56,989 nt of DNA from an uncultured Pseudomonadales bacterium (GTDB lineage Bacteria; Pseudomonadota; Gammaproteobacteria; Pseudomonadales; Pseudohongiellaceae), in assembly GCA_938091935.1 (NCBI GenBank), contig CALKNV010000046.1:1-56989 (forward strand), given 5' to 3'. Under the pieces are notes generated by a model. The model was not told the origin of the DNA, made no database searches, and worked only from the letters and a program-made list of their open reading frames with translations. This document shows, one piece after another, positions 32,751 to 41,912 of this stretch (position 1 is the stretch's first letter; every line of letters starts with the position of its first letter). A program made the position numbers and the translations under genes.

Positions 32751-34454
32751 TCACTGATTGTCGAGAATCTCGAACGTAAAACTGCCGCGCTGGCGCTGAC
32801 CGAACTCATCCGCTGTCGTCACAATGACATGGTGTAAGCCCGCGGCCAGGCTATTGGGAAGCGCGAGCTCCCAGATATGTGAAGACAGGTGGGGGCGGCC
32901 ATAGGCGTCATCGGTATCGGCATATTGCCTGTGTGTTCTCTCTACGTAGGGGTCAGTTCGCACTGTATAGGTCATGGAAATAGGGGGGGCACCATCGAAT
33001 GCAGCCCAGACTTTATCCCGTACGCCGCCATCGAACAGGTTAACCACTAATCGGGTGTCAGGCTGTAGTTTTCCGCGATTCACGCTGCCTTCCGCAGGAG
33101 ATTCCAGCAAAGGGTCGAGGGTAATGCGCAGGCGCTGATTCGCATCTGGACCAAACGGGAAGGGGATGAATTCAGGGGTCAAATCAGTGCCAGTGAAGTT
33201 GAACACGTAGAAACCATTGGGGTTGCCATCTTCCATCATGGCATCCCGCACGCCGCGCAGATCTGCTGGGCCACGGGTCCAGCCGTTGCCGCGCACTTCC
33301 ACCAGGGTGTGCGCCAACCAGGGTTGGCCACTCCAGCCATGTTGGTGATTCACTTCTACTTTCCAGCTGCTGCTGGTGTCGTGGCCGGCAATGCCATAGA
33401 TATTAGGAAACGGTGCCAGAATATCCAACAAAGCCTGGAAGTTTTCCGTATTGGGTCCGGTGGCGCGGTTGCCAAACTCATCTTCTGTTTCAGCGACCAG
33501 TGGGATATGGGTGGCGATCACAATGAGCTTATTCGGATCGAGCAGCGCCAGGTCGGCAGCCAGCCACTGCAGCTGATTTTCAGTAATGAATCCACGGTAG
33601 CGACCGTTGGCAAACTCTTCGCCCAGGCCGGCGTATTCGACGTTATTCAAAGCCACAAAGTGGGTATCGCCATGGTTGAACGAATAATAGGTCGGGCCAA
33701 AATGACTCTTATAGGTTTCATTGGCGAATCTTGCGTCTGGCGAGTTGTAGTTCACGTCGTGATTACCCGGCAGGTACCACTGGGGAATCCCAATCAGGCC
33801 CATCATGACCTTGTGGCGCTCATAGATGGCGAGATTGTCATTGGCGACATCTCCTACAGTGATGCCGAAGTCGACTCCGTAGGGATTACCGATCAAGGGG
33901 TTGACCAGGTCTTCTCGTAACATGTCCTGGCTGAGATCGAAACGCGCCTGAGTATCGGCGAAGCCATGTGCGGTAAAATCACTGCGGTCGCTGTTATCGG
34001 GCAGCAGCGCAAAGTTGATGGCATCGGGCAATGGGCCGGTGGGTTCAATAACGGGAAATAACCACTCTACTGCAGTGCCGCGAATCTCAGAAGGTGTGCC
34101 TTCGGGGTAATGGCGATAGAAAAACTGTGGTACCTGGTTGCTGTCAACCGGCACTGCATAGCCTGCAGGTTTGCTAATAAACAGGATCTCATTAGGGGCC
34201 AGGTCAATTTCATAGCGGCCACTGATGTCGGTGGTGACGACTCGACAGCCATTGCTAATGGCAACATCCGCGACACCGGCTTCGCTAAGCTCAAACAGCC
34301 CGTTACGATTACGGTCAATATAGACTGTGCCAGAGGCAGTGCTAACGTCAGCGCGATTGAGGTCGCATTGCGCGGCAGCATCAGGTGCATGCAATGCCAG
34401 GGTGAGTAGGGCAGCGGCGGTGGTTTTTGCAATCCAGGTCGCTTGTGACATCAT
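32751..34454 (-). CDS. Exported calcineurin-like phosphoesterase with N- and C-terminal beta domains
   Basis: 567 residues. A signal peptide (1-29) leads to a CNA-B/SdrD-like beta domain (TVYIDRNRNGLFELSEAGVADV, about 43-64), then the metallophosphoesterase domain: GDVANDN (about 204), GNHDVN (about 231), ATHIPLVAE (about 316) and AGHDTSSSW (about 358). The usual motif GHxH is GHDT here. A C-terminal beta domain follows (about 445-567). It probably cleaves phosphodiesters outside the cytoplasm. The missing second His may alter metal binding. The start could also be the second Met at 34451. Confidence 0.88.
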   Translation of the reverse strand: MMSQATWIAKTTAAALLTLALHAPDAAAQCDLNRADVSTASGTVYIDRNRNGLFELSEAGVADVAISNGCRVVTTDISGRYEIDLAPNEILFISKPAGYAVPVDSNQVPQFFYRHYPEGTPSEIRGTAVEWLFPVIEPTGPLPDAINFALLPDNSDRSDFTAHGFADTQARFDLSQDMLREDLVNPLIGNPYGVDFGITVGDVANDNLAIYERHKVMMGLIGIPQWYLPGNHDVNYNSPDARFANETYKSHFGPTYYSFNHGDTHFVALNNVEYAGLGEEFANGRYRGFITENQLQWLAADLALLDPNKLIVIATHIPLVAETEDEFGNRATGPNTENFQALLDILAPFPNIYGIAGHDTSSSWKVEVNHQHGWSGQPWLAHTLVEVRGNGWTRGPADLRGVRDAMMEDGNPNGFYVFNFTGTDLTPEFIPFPFGPDANQRLRITLDPLLESPAEGSVNRGKLQPDTRLVVNLFDGGVRDKVWAAFDGAPPISMTYTVRTDPYVERTHRQYADTDDAYGRPHLSSHIWELALPNSLAAGLHHVIVTTADEFGQRQRGSFTFEILDNQ

Positions 34455-34577
34455 GAGGGCTTCCTTTGATCTTTTATCTCAGTATGCCTGAATGAGCTGA
34501 CAGTACCATGACAACACCGCAAACTGCAGTGCAAACGGTTTCGCAAATGTTCTCACAGACAAGCGCAAGTAAGTCCC

Positions 34578-36140
34578 GTGACAGCTGAGCCAGCCAAGAC
34601 TTTACCGCCTTCTACTCCAGTGCTGGTTGGCGCAGGGCAGTATATGGAGAAAGGCAAGTCGCCGCTTGAAAGCTTGCCACCCATGGGCATCGCAGCGGCA
34701 GCGGGGCAGCGGGCACTGGCTGACACCGGTGCCCCGAATCAGGTCGCGGCGGCTTTGGATGCACTGGTTTCGGTGCGTATCTTTCCGGATTCCTGGAACC
34801 GACCCCGTGATCCAAACCCTTTCGGTCGCGCTGAAAACCCGCCTTTTGCCATTGCCAGCAGGTTGGGCGCAGAACCAGAGCTGGGAATCTACGGCAATGT
34901 CGGCGGCAACACACCGCAGAAGTACATCAATGAGATGGCTGGCCGTATTGCCAGTGGCGAAATTGAAATGGCGATGGTGGTCGGTGGTGAAGCCCTGAAA
35001 ACCGCACAGCTCGCCGTGCGCGAGGGAATCGACCTGGACTGGCAGGAGCAGGACAGTCGAGCATTTGAAGATCTTGGCATCGGTGAGCCGCTGTCCACTC
35101 CCCATGAGTTTGCCCACGGCCTGGGCGTGCCTATCCAGACCTATCCTCTGTTTGAAAACGCGCTGCGGCATCGCGATCAGCACAGCCTGCAGGCCCACCT
35201 TGCGGCTATGGCTACATTGATGCAGCCTTTCAATGCCGTCGCGAGTCAAAACCCCTATGCGAGCTATGGTGAACCACGCTCGGCACAGGAATTGGCCCGC
35301 GTTACCGCAGAGAACCGTTTTATCTGTTTGCCCTATCCTAAATGGATGAATGCCATGGATGGGGTGAATCAGGGTGCAGCGGTGATACTGACTTCTGTGG
35401 CTAAGGCCAGAGAGTTAGGCATCAGCGAGGACAAGTGCGTATATCTGCATGGCTGCAGTGAGGCCAACGAGCAGTTGTTAGTGTCAGAGCGCCTGAACTA
35501 CACGAGTTCACCGGCACTGGGTATGAATACTCGCCAGGCCCTGGTCATGGCAGGCAAGACTCTGGCGGACATGGACTGTTTCGATATCTATTCCTGTTTT
35601 CCATCCGCCGTGGCTATCGCCTGCGAAGAATTGGGTCTGGCGCGTGACGATCCCCGTGGGCTAACGGTCACCGGCGGCCTGCCGTTCTTTGGCGGGCCGG
35701 GGAACAATTATTCCCTGCATGGCATAGTCAGCATGGTGGAAAAACTGCGGCGAAAGCCGACAGCATTTGGCCTGATCACGGCCAACGGCGGCTATCTCAC
35801 CAAACATGCCTCCGGCGTGTATTCCTGCCAGCCCCTTGCTTCAGAATGGCAATTGCCCGATAGCAGCAGCGTGCAGCGCGAGGTGGATGGCTTGGATTAC
35901 CCGGCTTTCACAGAAACGCCACAGGGCGATGCCACGATCGAGACTTACACGGTATGCTTCAAGCGCGGTGAGCCCAAGCGGGCAATTATAATCGGGAGGT
36001 TACTCGCCTCGGATGAGCGATTTGTAGCGAATACAGAGGCGGAACCGCGGCTGTTTGACGACTTGATCAAGCATGATGGGATTGGCCGCCGCGGTCAGGT
36101 GCGTCAATACGGTGAGCTGAATCTGTTTGAACCAGTCTAG
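34578..36140 (+). CDS. Thiolase-like protein without the nucleophilic cysteine
   Basis: 520 residues of the thiolase fold, labelled acetyl-CoA acetyltransferase in many genomes. VLVGAGQYMEKGKSPLESL and the mid-part IASGEIEMAMVVGGEAL are typical. Where thiolases carry the active cysteine this protein has NVGGNTPQKYIN, with no Cys, so the normal acyl-transfer chemistry is doubtful. The second half has MDCFDIYSCFPSAVAIA and GGLPFFGGPGNNYSLHG with a likely catalytic His. The start is GTG 34578 with a weak ribosome site. A following C-terminal domain (about 420-520) resembles the OB-like DUF35 partner region. Confidence 0.8.
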   Translation: MTAEPAKTLPPSTPVLVGAGQYMEKGKSPLESLPPMGIAAAAGQRALADTGAPNQVAAALDALVSVRIFPDSWNRPRDPNPFGRAENPPFAIASRLGAEPELGIYGNVGGNTPQKYINEMAGRIASGEIEMAMVVGGEALKTAQLAVREGIDLDWQEQDSRAFEDLGIGEPLSTPHEFAHGLGVPIQTYPLFENALRHRDQHSLQAHLAAMATLMQPFNAVASQNPYASYGEPRSAQELARVTAENRFICLPYPKWMNAMDGVNQGAAVILTSVAKARELGISEDKCVYLHGCSEANEQLLVSERLNYTSSPALGMNTRQALVMAGKTLADMDCFDIYSCFPSAVAIACEELGLARDDPRGLTVTGGLPFFGGPGNNYSLHGIVSMVEKLRRKPTAFGLITANGGYLTKHASGVYSCQPLASEWQLPDSSSVQREVDGLDYPAFTETPQGDATIETYTVCFKRGEPKRAIIIGRLLASDERFVANTEAEPRLFDDLIKHDGIGRRGQVRQYGELNLFEPV

Positions 36141-36331
36141 CCTGCAAGCTGGTCTGGTAATTGCTGGAACATTGATTTCTTGAGCGTCGATATCCTCAGT
36201 TTTGACAACCTCAGCTCCGATACCCCTTGCTTCGGGTATCAAGTTGATAACACATTTTAGAAAACGTGCACTGGGCCTGGTCGCTCATTGCAAGTTTTAA
36301 ACCAAAGCTTTGATTGGGAGAAATAGACAGA

Positions 36332-37297
36332 ATGTCTGAGAGAGTGCAACAGAATATTGGCTCGGGATTTGGCGCCAAGTCCGAGCCCGATGCGGTGCTG
36401 GCGGGAATTGATTTGGCAGGCAAAGTCGCCGTGGTAACCGGTGGCTATTCAGGCATTGGGCTGGAGACCACCCGCGCGCTGGTGAAGGCCGGCGCCAGGG
36501 TTTATGTTCCGGTGCGGAGCCCGGAAAAAGCCCACGCTAACCTCGCGGAAATGGGGGAGGCGGTTGTTACTGGCGAGATGGACCTGGGTGACCTGGCCAG
36601 TGTGCGCCGCTATGCCGGAGATCTCGCCGACGCTGAGCCGGTGATTGATTTGTTGCTGAACAATGCAGGCATTATGGCCTGCCCGGAAACCCGCGTTGGC
36701 AACAACTGGGAAGCCCAGTTTGCCACTAACCACCTCGGACATTTTGTGCTCACCAATGAGTTGCTTCCCAATTTGCTGGCGGCAAACGCTCCCCGTGTGG
36801 TGTGCCTTTCTTCTATTGCTCACCGCCGTTCCGACATTATTTGGGACGATGTGCATTTTGAAAAAAATCTCTACGAGAAATGGACGGCCTATGCCCAGTC
36901 CAAGACCGCCAATGCGCTATTCGCCCTGGGCCTGGACATAAAATTTCGGGATCAGGGCCTGCGCGCTTTCTCCGTGCACCCGGGGGGCATCCTGACGCCG
37001 CTGCAGCGACATCTGCCCAACGAGGAAATGCAGGCATTGGGTTGGACCGATGCTGACGGTAATCTCTCGGACCAGGTAAAAGACATGTTCAAATCTACTA
37101 CACAGGGTTGCACCACGACCCTGTGGGCCGCCACCAGTCCCGCGCTTAGTGAAATGGGCGGGCTGTATTGCGAAGACTGCGATGTGTCCAATCTGGCCAC
37201 AGCCGATTCGCCGCGCTTCTTCGACGTGGAGCCCTGGGCAACTAACGAAGAGAGCGCGCTCAAACTCTGGGACATGACCGAGGAGATGATCGCCTAA
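36332..37297 (+). CDS. Short-chain dehydrogenase/reductase
   Basis: 321 residues. The NAD(P) motif TGGYSGIG is at about residues 38-45, LLNNAGIM at 105, the catalytic Ser in VVCLSSIAHRRSD and YAQSKTANALF at about 190 (Tyr/Lys). It resembles the retinol-dehydrogenase/WWOX-like group. The ATG at 36332 is preferred; the TTG at 36314 overlaps the GGGAG stretch. The C-terminal part (GGLYCEDCDVSN) is typical of the group. Substrate unknown. Confidence 0.9.
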   Translation: MSERVQQNIGSGFGAKSEPDAVLAGIDLAGKVAVVTGGYSGIGLETTRALVKAGARVYVPVRSPEKAHANLAEMGEAVVTGEMDLGDLASVRRYAGDLADAEPVIDLLLNNAGIMACPETRVGNNWEAQFATNHLGHFVLTNELLPNLLAANAPRVVCLSSIAHRRSDIIWDDVHFEKNLYEKWTAYAQSKTANALFALGLDIKFRDQGLRAFSVHPGGILTPLQRHLPNEEMQALGWTDADGNLSDQVKDMFKSTTQGCTTTLWAATSPALSEMGGLYCEDCDVSNLATADSPRFFDVEPWATNEESALKLWDMTEEMIA

Positions 37298-37401
37298 GAG
37301 AAGGTGGCCGAGGCGTAGTCAGTTCAGTTTGTTGTAATTATTTGTGCACTCGATTGTGCAAGCAAGAGAGTCTTACTGGCTCTAAATAGAGAGGAGTTCT
37401 C

Positions 37402-38433
37402 ATGGCACTGCCACGTATTGCAATCAACGGGTTCGGTCGTATTGGGCGCACTATCATGCGCATTGCCAAGCAGCGGCAGCACTACGATGTGGTGGCGATT
37501 AATGATCTGGCCAGCCCGGATCAACTCGCCTATGCGTTCAAATATGACAGCATCCACGGCACCTTCGATGGTGAAGTTAAAGTGGACGGCAACAACATGG
37601 AAATCGCCGGTGATCCTTTCGTGGTGCTGAATGAAAAAGACCCAGCGCAGCTGCCCTGGGCTGATTTAGGTATTGATTACGTCGTTGAAAGCTCTGGCGT
37701 GTTTCGCAAATTGGAAGATCTCAACAAGCATCTTGCAGCCGGCGCCAAACGCATCATTCTCACTGTGCCTTCCAAGGATCCGCTGGAGGCGACCCTGGTA
37801 GCCGGCGTAAATGATCATGTGGTCAAGCCGGACTCTCGCATCATCAGTAACGCCAGCTGCACAACCAACTGCGCGGCGCCGCTGGTGAAAGTGTTGCATG
37901 AGGCATTCGGCATTCGACGCGGCCTGCTGACCACTGTGCATGCCTATACCTCCGATCAACGATTGATTGACTCACCCCATAAGGATCCGCGGCGCTCGCG
38001 CAATGCCGCAACCAATATTGTGCCGACTTCCACCGGCGCGGCTCGGGCCATTGGTCTGGTGATTCCGGAACTGGCCGGCAAGCTGGATGGCATGGCCATG
38101 CGGGTGCCGGTGCCAGACGGTAGCCTGGTGGACCTCACCGTCGAAGTGGACAAGTCCACCGATGTGGCTGGCATCAACGCCGCGGTGGCGGCCGCAGCAG
38201 CGGGCGAATTGAAAGGCATTCTCGCTTACTCGGAGGAAGCCATCGTCAGCAGCGATATTATCGGCAACTCCCATTCCAGCATCTTCGATGCGCCTCTCAC
38301 TCAGGTTATAGAAGGCAACTTGCTGAAGGTGATCAGTTGGTATGACAACGAATGGGGCTACAGCACGCGGGTTGAAGAATTGATCGGTCGCCTCGCAACC
38401 ATGGATGGGTTGGAAACCTGTGGCCCGAGTTAG
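37402..38433 (+). CDS. gap: Glyceraldehyde-3-phosphate dehydrogenase, type I
   Basis: 343 residues. NAD-binding INGFGRIGR at 7-15, the active cysteine in SNASCTTNCAAP (about 152), TVHAYTSDQRLIDSPH, RAARAIGLVIPELAGKLDGMA, and WYDNEWGYSTRV at the end. It converts glyceraldehyde-3-phosphate to 1,3-bisphosphoglycerate in glycolysis and gluconeogenesis. ATG 37402 follows GAGAGGAG. No pgk or other glycolytic gene is beside it. Erythrose-4-phosphate dehydrogenase is a weaker alternative. Confidence 0.94.
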   Translation: MALPRIAINGFGRIGRTIMRIAKQRQHYDVVAINDLASPDQLAYAFKYDSIHGTFDGEVKVDGNNMEIAGDPFVVLNEKDPAQLPWADLGIDYVVESSGVFRKLEDLNKHLAAGAKRIILTVPSKDPLEATLVAGVNDHVVKPDSRIISNASCTTNCAAPLVKVLHEAFGIRRGLLTTVHAYTSDQRLIDSPHKDPRRSRNAATNIVPTSTGAARAIGLVIPELAGKLDGMAMRVPVPDGSLVDLTVEVDKSTDVAGINAAVAAAAAGELKGILAYSEEAIVSSDIIGNSHSSIFDAPLTQVIEGNLLKVISWYDNEWGYSTRVEELIGRLATMDGLETCGPS

Positions 38434-38479
38434 CCCTTTTTCATCACTTACTTGCCTGGAGCTTGAGCCAAGTGCTACC

Positions 38480-38623
38480 GGCATTAGTAATGCCGAGGAG
38501 CTGTCGTTTACAAACGAAAGGGCCATTGCAGATAACACCGCGGTCGTTATTGATGTGCCGGTGGATTACTCCACAAACATGAAGCTGATGGAGAAGCTGG
38601 GCAATCTGTTGTGGCCTATCTAG
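38480..38623 (+). pseudogene. C-terminal remnant of an acetolactate synthase-type enzyme
   Basis: From about 38480 to TAG 38621-38623 the plus frame reads ELSFTNERAIADNTAVVIDV, then PVDYSTNMKLMEKLGNLLWP: the last 40 or so residues of thiamine-diphosphate acetolactate synthases (compare the family pattern ERAIADD...VIDVPVDYSENMKL). Nothing of the other 500 residues is present; gap ends just before. The aldehyde dehydrogenase starts 30 bases later. I infer a deletion that removed the rest of the gene and joined the fragment to gap. Confidence 0.7.
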
Positions 38624-38653
38624 ACTACGCAAAACAATAAAGAGGGGAGTCAG

Positions 38654-40087
38654 GTGGAAGAATTTAATGTCATGGTACCAGGGGCAAAAGCTACTGGTCG
38701 CGTCGAGGTGAAGTCGCCATTTAATGGCATGGTCGTTGGCAGTGTGCCCACCATCGATGCCGAAGGTGCCGAGCAGGCGCTGCATAATGCGGATGCGTTG
38801 TTTCGAGACCGCAGCTGCTGGTTGCCAGCCCATGAGCGCATGGCGATCCTTGAGAAGACAGCTACCTTGATGGAAGCGCAGTTTGATGAGTTGGTTCAGG
38901 TCGCTCTTAGTGAAGGCGGCAAGCCCTTTAACGATTCCAGGGTTGAAGTGGCCCGTGCCATCGATGGCGTAAAAAACTGCATCGAGTGTATGCGCAGTGA
39001 GCATGGCACGGAAATCCCCATGCGGCTGAATCCGGCATCCGCTAATCGCCTCGCCATGACTTCGCGGGAGCCTGTTGGTGTGGTGATGGCAGTTAGTGCC
39101 TTTAATCATCCTTTAAACCTGATCGTGCATCAGGTGGGTCCGGCGTTGGCAACGGGATGCCCGGTCATTGTTAAACCTGCCACCGATACCTCCTTGTCCT
39201 GTTTCAAGTTCATTGAGTTGCTGCGTGAAGCGGGTCTGCCAGAGGCCTGGGCGCAGGCGGTTTGTGTCGAAAGCAATGACATAGCCAGCAGTATGGTGAC
39301 CGACGGTAGAGTGGCGTTCTTCAGCTTTATTGGCAGCGCAAGAGTTGGCTGGATGCTTAAAAGTCAGCTCGCGCCGGGTACACGTTGCGCCCTGGAGCAT
39401 GGTGGTGTTGCCCCGGTAATTGTGGCTGCGGATGCGGACCTTGAAGCCATGCTGCCTCTGCTGGTGAAGGGTGGCTTCTACCATGCTGGGCAAGTCTGCG
39501 TGTCCGTGCAGCGCGTCTACGCCGAGGCGGCCATTGCCGAGGAACTTGCGCAGCGCATGGCGACTATGGCGGAGGGGCTTAAGGTGGGCGATCCAGCCGA
39601 TCCAGAAACAGAAGTCGGCCCCCTGATTCGCCACCAGGAAACAGATCGCGTGGCCAAATGGGTGGACGAGGCTGTGGCCGCCGGTGCCAAACTGCTTTGT
39701 GGCGGCAACAAAATTTCCGGTGCGCTCTATGCGCCCACCGTGTTATTGAATCCGCCCGATGACATCACTATAAGTCAGAACGAGGTGTTCGGGCCGGTCG
39801 TGTGTGTCTACAGTTATGACACGATTGATGAGGCGATCAGTCGGGCAAATGCCTTGCCGTTTTCATTCCAGGCGTCTGTCATGACCAGAGACATCGATAA
39901 GGCGCTTTTAGCTTACAAGAATCTTAATGCCGCCGCCGTCATGGTAAACGACCACACAGCGTTCAGGGTTGACTGGATGCCGTTTGCCGGATTGAAACAA
40001 TCGGGCTATGGCGTGGGTGGTATTCCTTACACCTATGACGATATGCAGGTTGAAAAGATGCTGGTGATGAAATCCGATAGTCTGTAG
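38654..40087 (+). CDS. NAD(P)-dependent aldehyde dehydrogenase
   Basis: 477 residues, full length. GTG 38654 lies behind AGAGGGGAG. Key regions: VVMAVSAFNHPLNLIVHQVG (about 139-158), LEHGGVAPVIV with a His-Gly in place of the usual Glu-Met-Gly of LELGG (about 245), and the catalytic Cys in GFYHAGQVCVSVQR (about 280). FGPVVCVYSYD and FAGLKQSGYGVGG are typical. It is preceded by an acetolactate synthase relic, and such pairs occur together elsewhere. The substrate is unknown; a small or aromatic aldehyde is possible. A strong terminator follows at 40177. Confidence 0.9.
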   Translation: MEEFNVMVPGAKATGRVEVKSPFNGMVVGSVPTIDAEGAEQALHNADALFRDRSCWLPAHERMAILEKTATLMEAQFDELVQVALSEGGKPFNDSRVEVARAIDGVKNCIECMRSEHGTEIPMRLNPASANRLAMTSREPVGVVMAVSAFNHPLNLIVHQVGPALATGCPVIVKPATDTSLSCFKFIELLREAGLPEAWAQAVCVESNDIASSMVTDGRVAFFSFIGSARVGWMLKSQLAPGTRCALEHGGVAPVIVAADADLEAMLPLLVKGGFYHAGQVCVSVQRVYAEAAIAEELAQRMATMAEGLKVGDPADPETEVGPLIRHQETDRVAKWVDEAVAAGAKLLCGGNKISGALYAPTVLLNPPDDITISQNEVFGPVVCVYSYDTIDEAISRANALPFSFQASVMTRDIDKALLAYKNLNAAAVMVNDHTAFRVDWMPFAGLKQSGYGVGGIPYTYDDMQVEKMLVMKSDSL

Positions 40088-40176
40088 CGTGCCGGTTATG
40101 TCGCCTCTAAATCCTGGAATGGATCAGAAAATTTTGGATTCACGCTTCTGATCGGATCAATACAGCTAGCTTTTCA

Positions 40177-40208
40177 AGGTCTGGCAATTGTTTTTGCCAG
40201 ACCTTTTT
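40177..40208 (+). terminator. Intrinsic terminator after aldehyde dehydrogenase
   Basis: AGGTCTGGCAA pairs perfectly with TTGCCAGACCT around a six-base T-rich loop, followed by five T. It ends the plus-strand unit and faces the convergent NTF2-like gene. Confidence 0.85.
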
Positions 40209-40233
40209 CATGTCTTCATGTCGATTCTAGTTA

Positions 40234-40725
40234 TTATGCCGGTGGACCGAGCGGGCTCTCTGCGCAGCCCGTTCTTTCTACAGTCCAGCTCAGGTTAGTC
40301 AGAAGCCAGCGATCATCGCGTTTGATGAGTTGGAATGAGTCTATGCCGCAGTGGGAGAATTCGCCGTTGACGTGAAAGTCATAGGGTGCCCAAAACACGG
40401 CGATGTCGCGCTGAATCAGCACTGTGGGATCCCAATAGCGTTCCAGTAAGGCCGGTCCCTCACTGCTCAGGTTGTTTAGCAGCTGGGTATAGTTCTGGAT
40501 GCGAATTCTCTGATCACCACTTGCACCTATTGAAGTAGAAATATTCAGCGACCCTTGTACTGTGATGCTTGTCAGCAATTGGCGGTTGCGCTCGGCCAGT
40601 GCGGTAACGAACTGATCCACAGTATTGAGAATGGCCTGTTCGTCTGCCGTCGATTGTGCGGAGGTCGGTTTGCTGATCAGCAAAAGGATAAAAAGACTGA
40701 TAGTGAGCAGGGTATGGGTTCGCAT
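40234..40725 (-). CDS. Exported NTF2/SnoaL-like protein
   Basis: 163 residues with a signal peptide (1-23, LLTISLFILLLISKPTSAQS). The mature part begins DEQAILNTVDQFVTALAERNRQLL, contains VFWAPYDFHVNGEFSHCGIDSFQLIKRDDRWLL (strand pattern, shown here as VFWAPYDFHVNG and GIDSFQLIKRDD) and ends in a cysteine-containing tail. This is the pattern of small NTF2-like domains. No catalytic site is recognisable. Confidence 0.75.
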   Translation of the reverse strand: MRTHTLLTISLFILLLISKPTSAQSTADEQAILNTVDQFVTALAERNRQLLTSITVQGSLNISTSIGASGDQRIRIQNYTQLLNNLSSEGPALLERYWDPTVLIQRDIAVFWAPYDFHVNGEFSHCGIDSFQLIKRDDRWLLTNLSWTVERTGCAESPLGPPA

Positions 40726-40786
40726 AAGGTTTCTCCTGACTAGGAAATCGGCGCCTAATTTCCTGTTAGTAAGTGGCTTGTCTTCT

Positions 40787-40858
40787 CAAGGTACCATTTT
40801 TCCCCAAGATACTATTTTTGTCCAAGGTACTATTTTCCCCCAAGATACTATCGCCGGC
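40787..40858 (+). repeat. Four tandem copies of an 18-bp repeat
   Basis: Copies begin at 40787, 40805, 40823 and 40841 with an exact 18-base period and the consensus CAAGRTACTATTTTTCCC; units 1 and 3 have GGTA, units 2 and 4 GATA, and unit 4 degenerates after its ninth base. It lies 53 bases before the esterase ATG at 40911, in the leader between divergent genes. Copy number could vary by slippage. Confidence 0.85.
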
Positions 40859-40910
40859 AGAAAAGTGCTATAAAGTGAAGCCTGCAAGTATTTTCAAGAA
40901 CTCTTCCAAC

Positions 40911-41912
40911 ATGTTACGCCGCAGTTTCTGGCAATCCTTTCTGGTCTTCTCTCTGTGTTCCCTGACAGCGGTTTCTGCCCAAGAACTGGAACTCAGCCCG
41001 GCCGAGATTCCGCCGGGTTTAAGCACCGTTGAATTCTTTAGTCCAGCGGTGAATCGCACTATGAAGCTCGACATCGTCTTGCCCGCAGACTACGAGACTT
41101 CTACCCAGCGCTACCCCGTGCTCTACCTGCTACACGGCTATATGCAGAACTACACTATCTGGGGTCGCAATCTCGCCGCCAGTTTCTATGCCCGCAATCT
41201 GGATGACCTGATCCTGGTGCTCCCGGATGGAGGTAACAGTTGGTACGTGAACTATGCCAGCAATGAAGCCGGGCAATTGAATAATTGGGAAGATCACATT
41301 ATCGCGGATGTGATTAGCCATGTTGACGAAAACTATCGGACCGAAGCGCGGCGAGAAGGTCGGGCCATCGCGGGTCTGTCCATGGGCGGATTTGGTGCGT
41401 TTGCCCTGGGTCTGCGCCATCCTCAGATGTTTATTTCCATTGGCAGCACCAGTGGTGCATTGAGTTATGCGCGCACCGAGGCGGCGAGGATCGAGGCTGG
41501 CGTTGAGGATGTACCTACCCAGCGTAGCCCGGAAAATCAGCTGAGGTTCGAACAGGCCGATGCCTTTATTGCCGAGATTGTCGCCATGCCGGGGTTTAGC
41601 ACCCAGGAAGAACGGACGCCTTTGGGCAGGGCATTCGACACGGCTGAGCAGGCCAAGGCCTATGATCCGTTTGAAATTATCTACAATGTACCAAAGAGCC
41701 AGATGCCACACATTTATCTGGATTCTGGTACTGAGGACGGGCTGATTCAGGAGGCGCGGGAGCTGGCGCAGCTCCTGATGGTAAACAACGTGCCGTTTGA
41801 TTACATGCAGAGCAGGGGGCAGCACAATTCAGAGTACTGGCGCCGTTCCATTGGTCATATGATGACGATTCAGCATGAAGTCATGCAACGTGCCCTGGGA
41901 AATCGGCCGTGA
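40911..41912 (+). CDS. Exported alpha/beta-hydrolase esterase (esterase D-like)
   Basis: 333 residues from ATG 40911. A signal peptide (1-24, FLVFSLCSLTAVSAQE) precedes the hydrolase: LYLLHGYMQNYTIWG oxyanion region, nucleophile Ser in IAGLSMGGFGAFALG (about residue 162), Asp in YLDSGTEDGL (about 271) and His in RGQHNSEYW (about 305). It belongs to the esterase D/feruloyl-type group and cleaves carboxyl esters outside the cell. The frame is open upstream through the tandem repeat, which shows coding-like periodicity but no signal peptide. Its stop overlaps the next gene by four bases. Confidence 0.9.
   Translation: MLRRSFWQSFLVFSLCSLTAVSAQELELSPAEIPPGLSTVEFFSPAVNRTMKLDIVLPADYETSTQRYPVLYLLHGYMQNYTIWGRNLAASFYARNLDDLILVLPDGGNSWYVNYASNEAGQLNNWEDHIIADVISHVDENYRTEARREGRAIAGLSMGGFGAFALGLRHPQMFISIGSTSGALSYARTEAARIEAGVEDVPTQRSPENQLRFEQADAFIAEIVAMPGFSTQEERTPLGRAFDTAEQAKAYDPFEIIYNVPKSQMPHIYLDSGTEDGLIQEARELAQLLMVNNVPFDYMQSRGQHNSEYWRRSIGHMMTIQHEVMQRALGNRP

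Noticed and set aside
33309-33920. 203-codon plus frame opposite the phosphoesterase gene
   Set aside because: Shadow of a conserved gene; no family pattern of its own. The same applies to 18798-19460, 34602-35249, 41130-41825, 47114-47896 and 56130-56723.
36219-36241. GATACCC/GGGTATC hairpin after the thiolase-like gene
   Set aside because: No T tract follows, so a terminator is not supported; left as a possible chance repeat.
40787-40858. 18-bp repeat as a CRISPR
   Set aside because: Units are directly adjacent with no spacers and no cas genes nearby.
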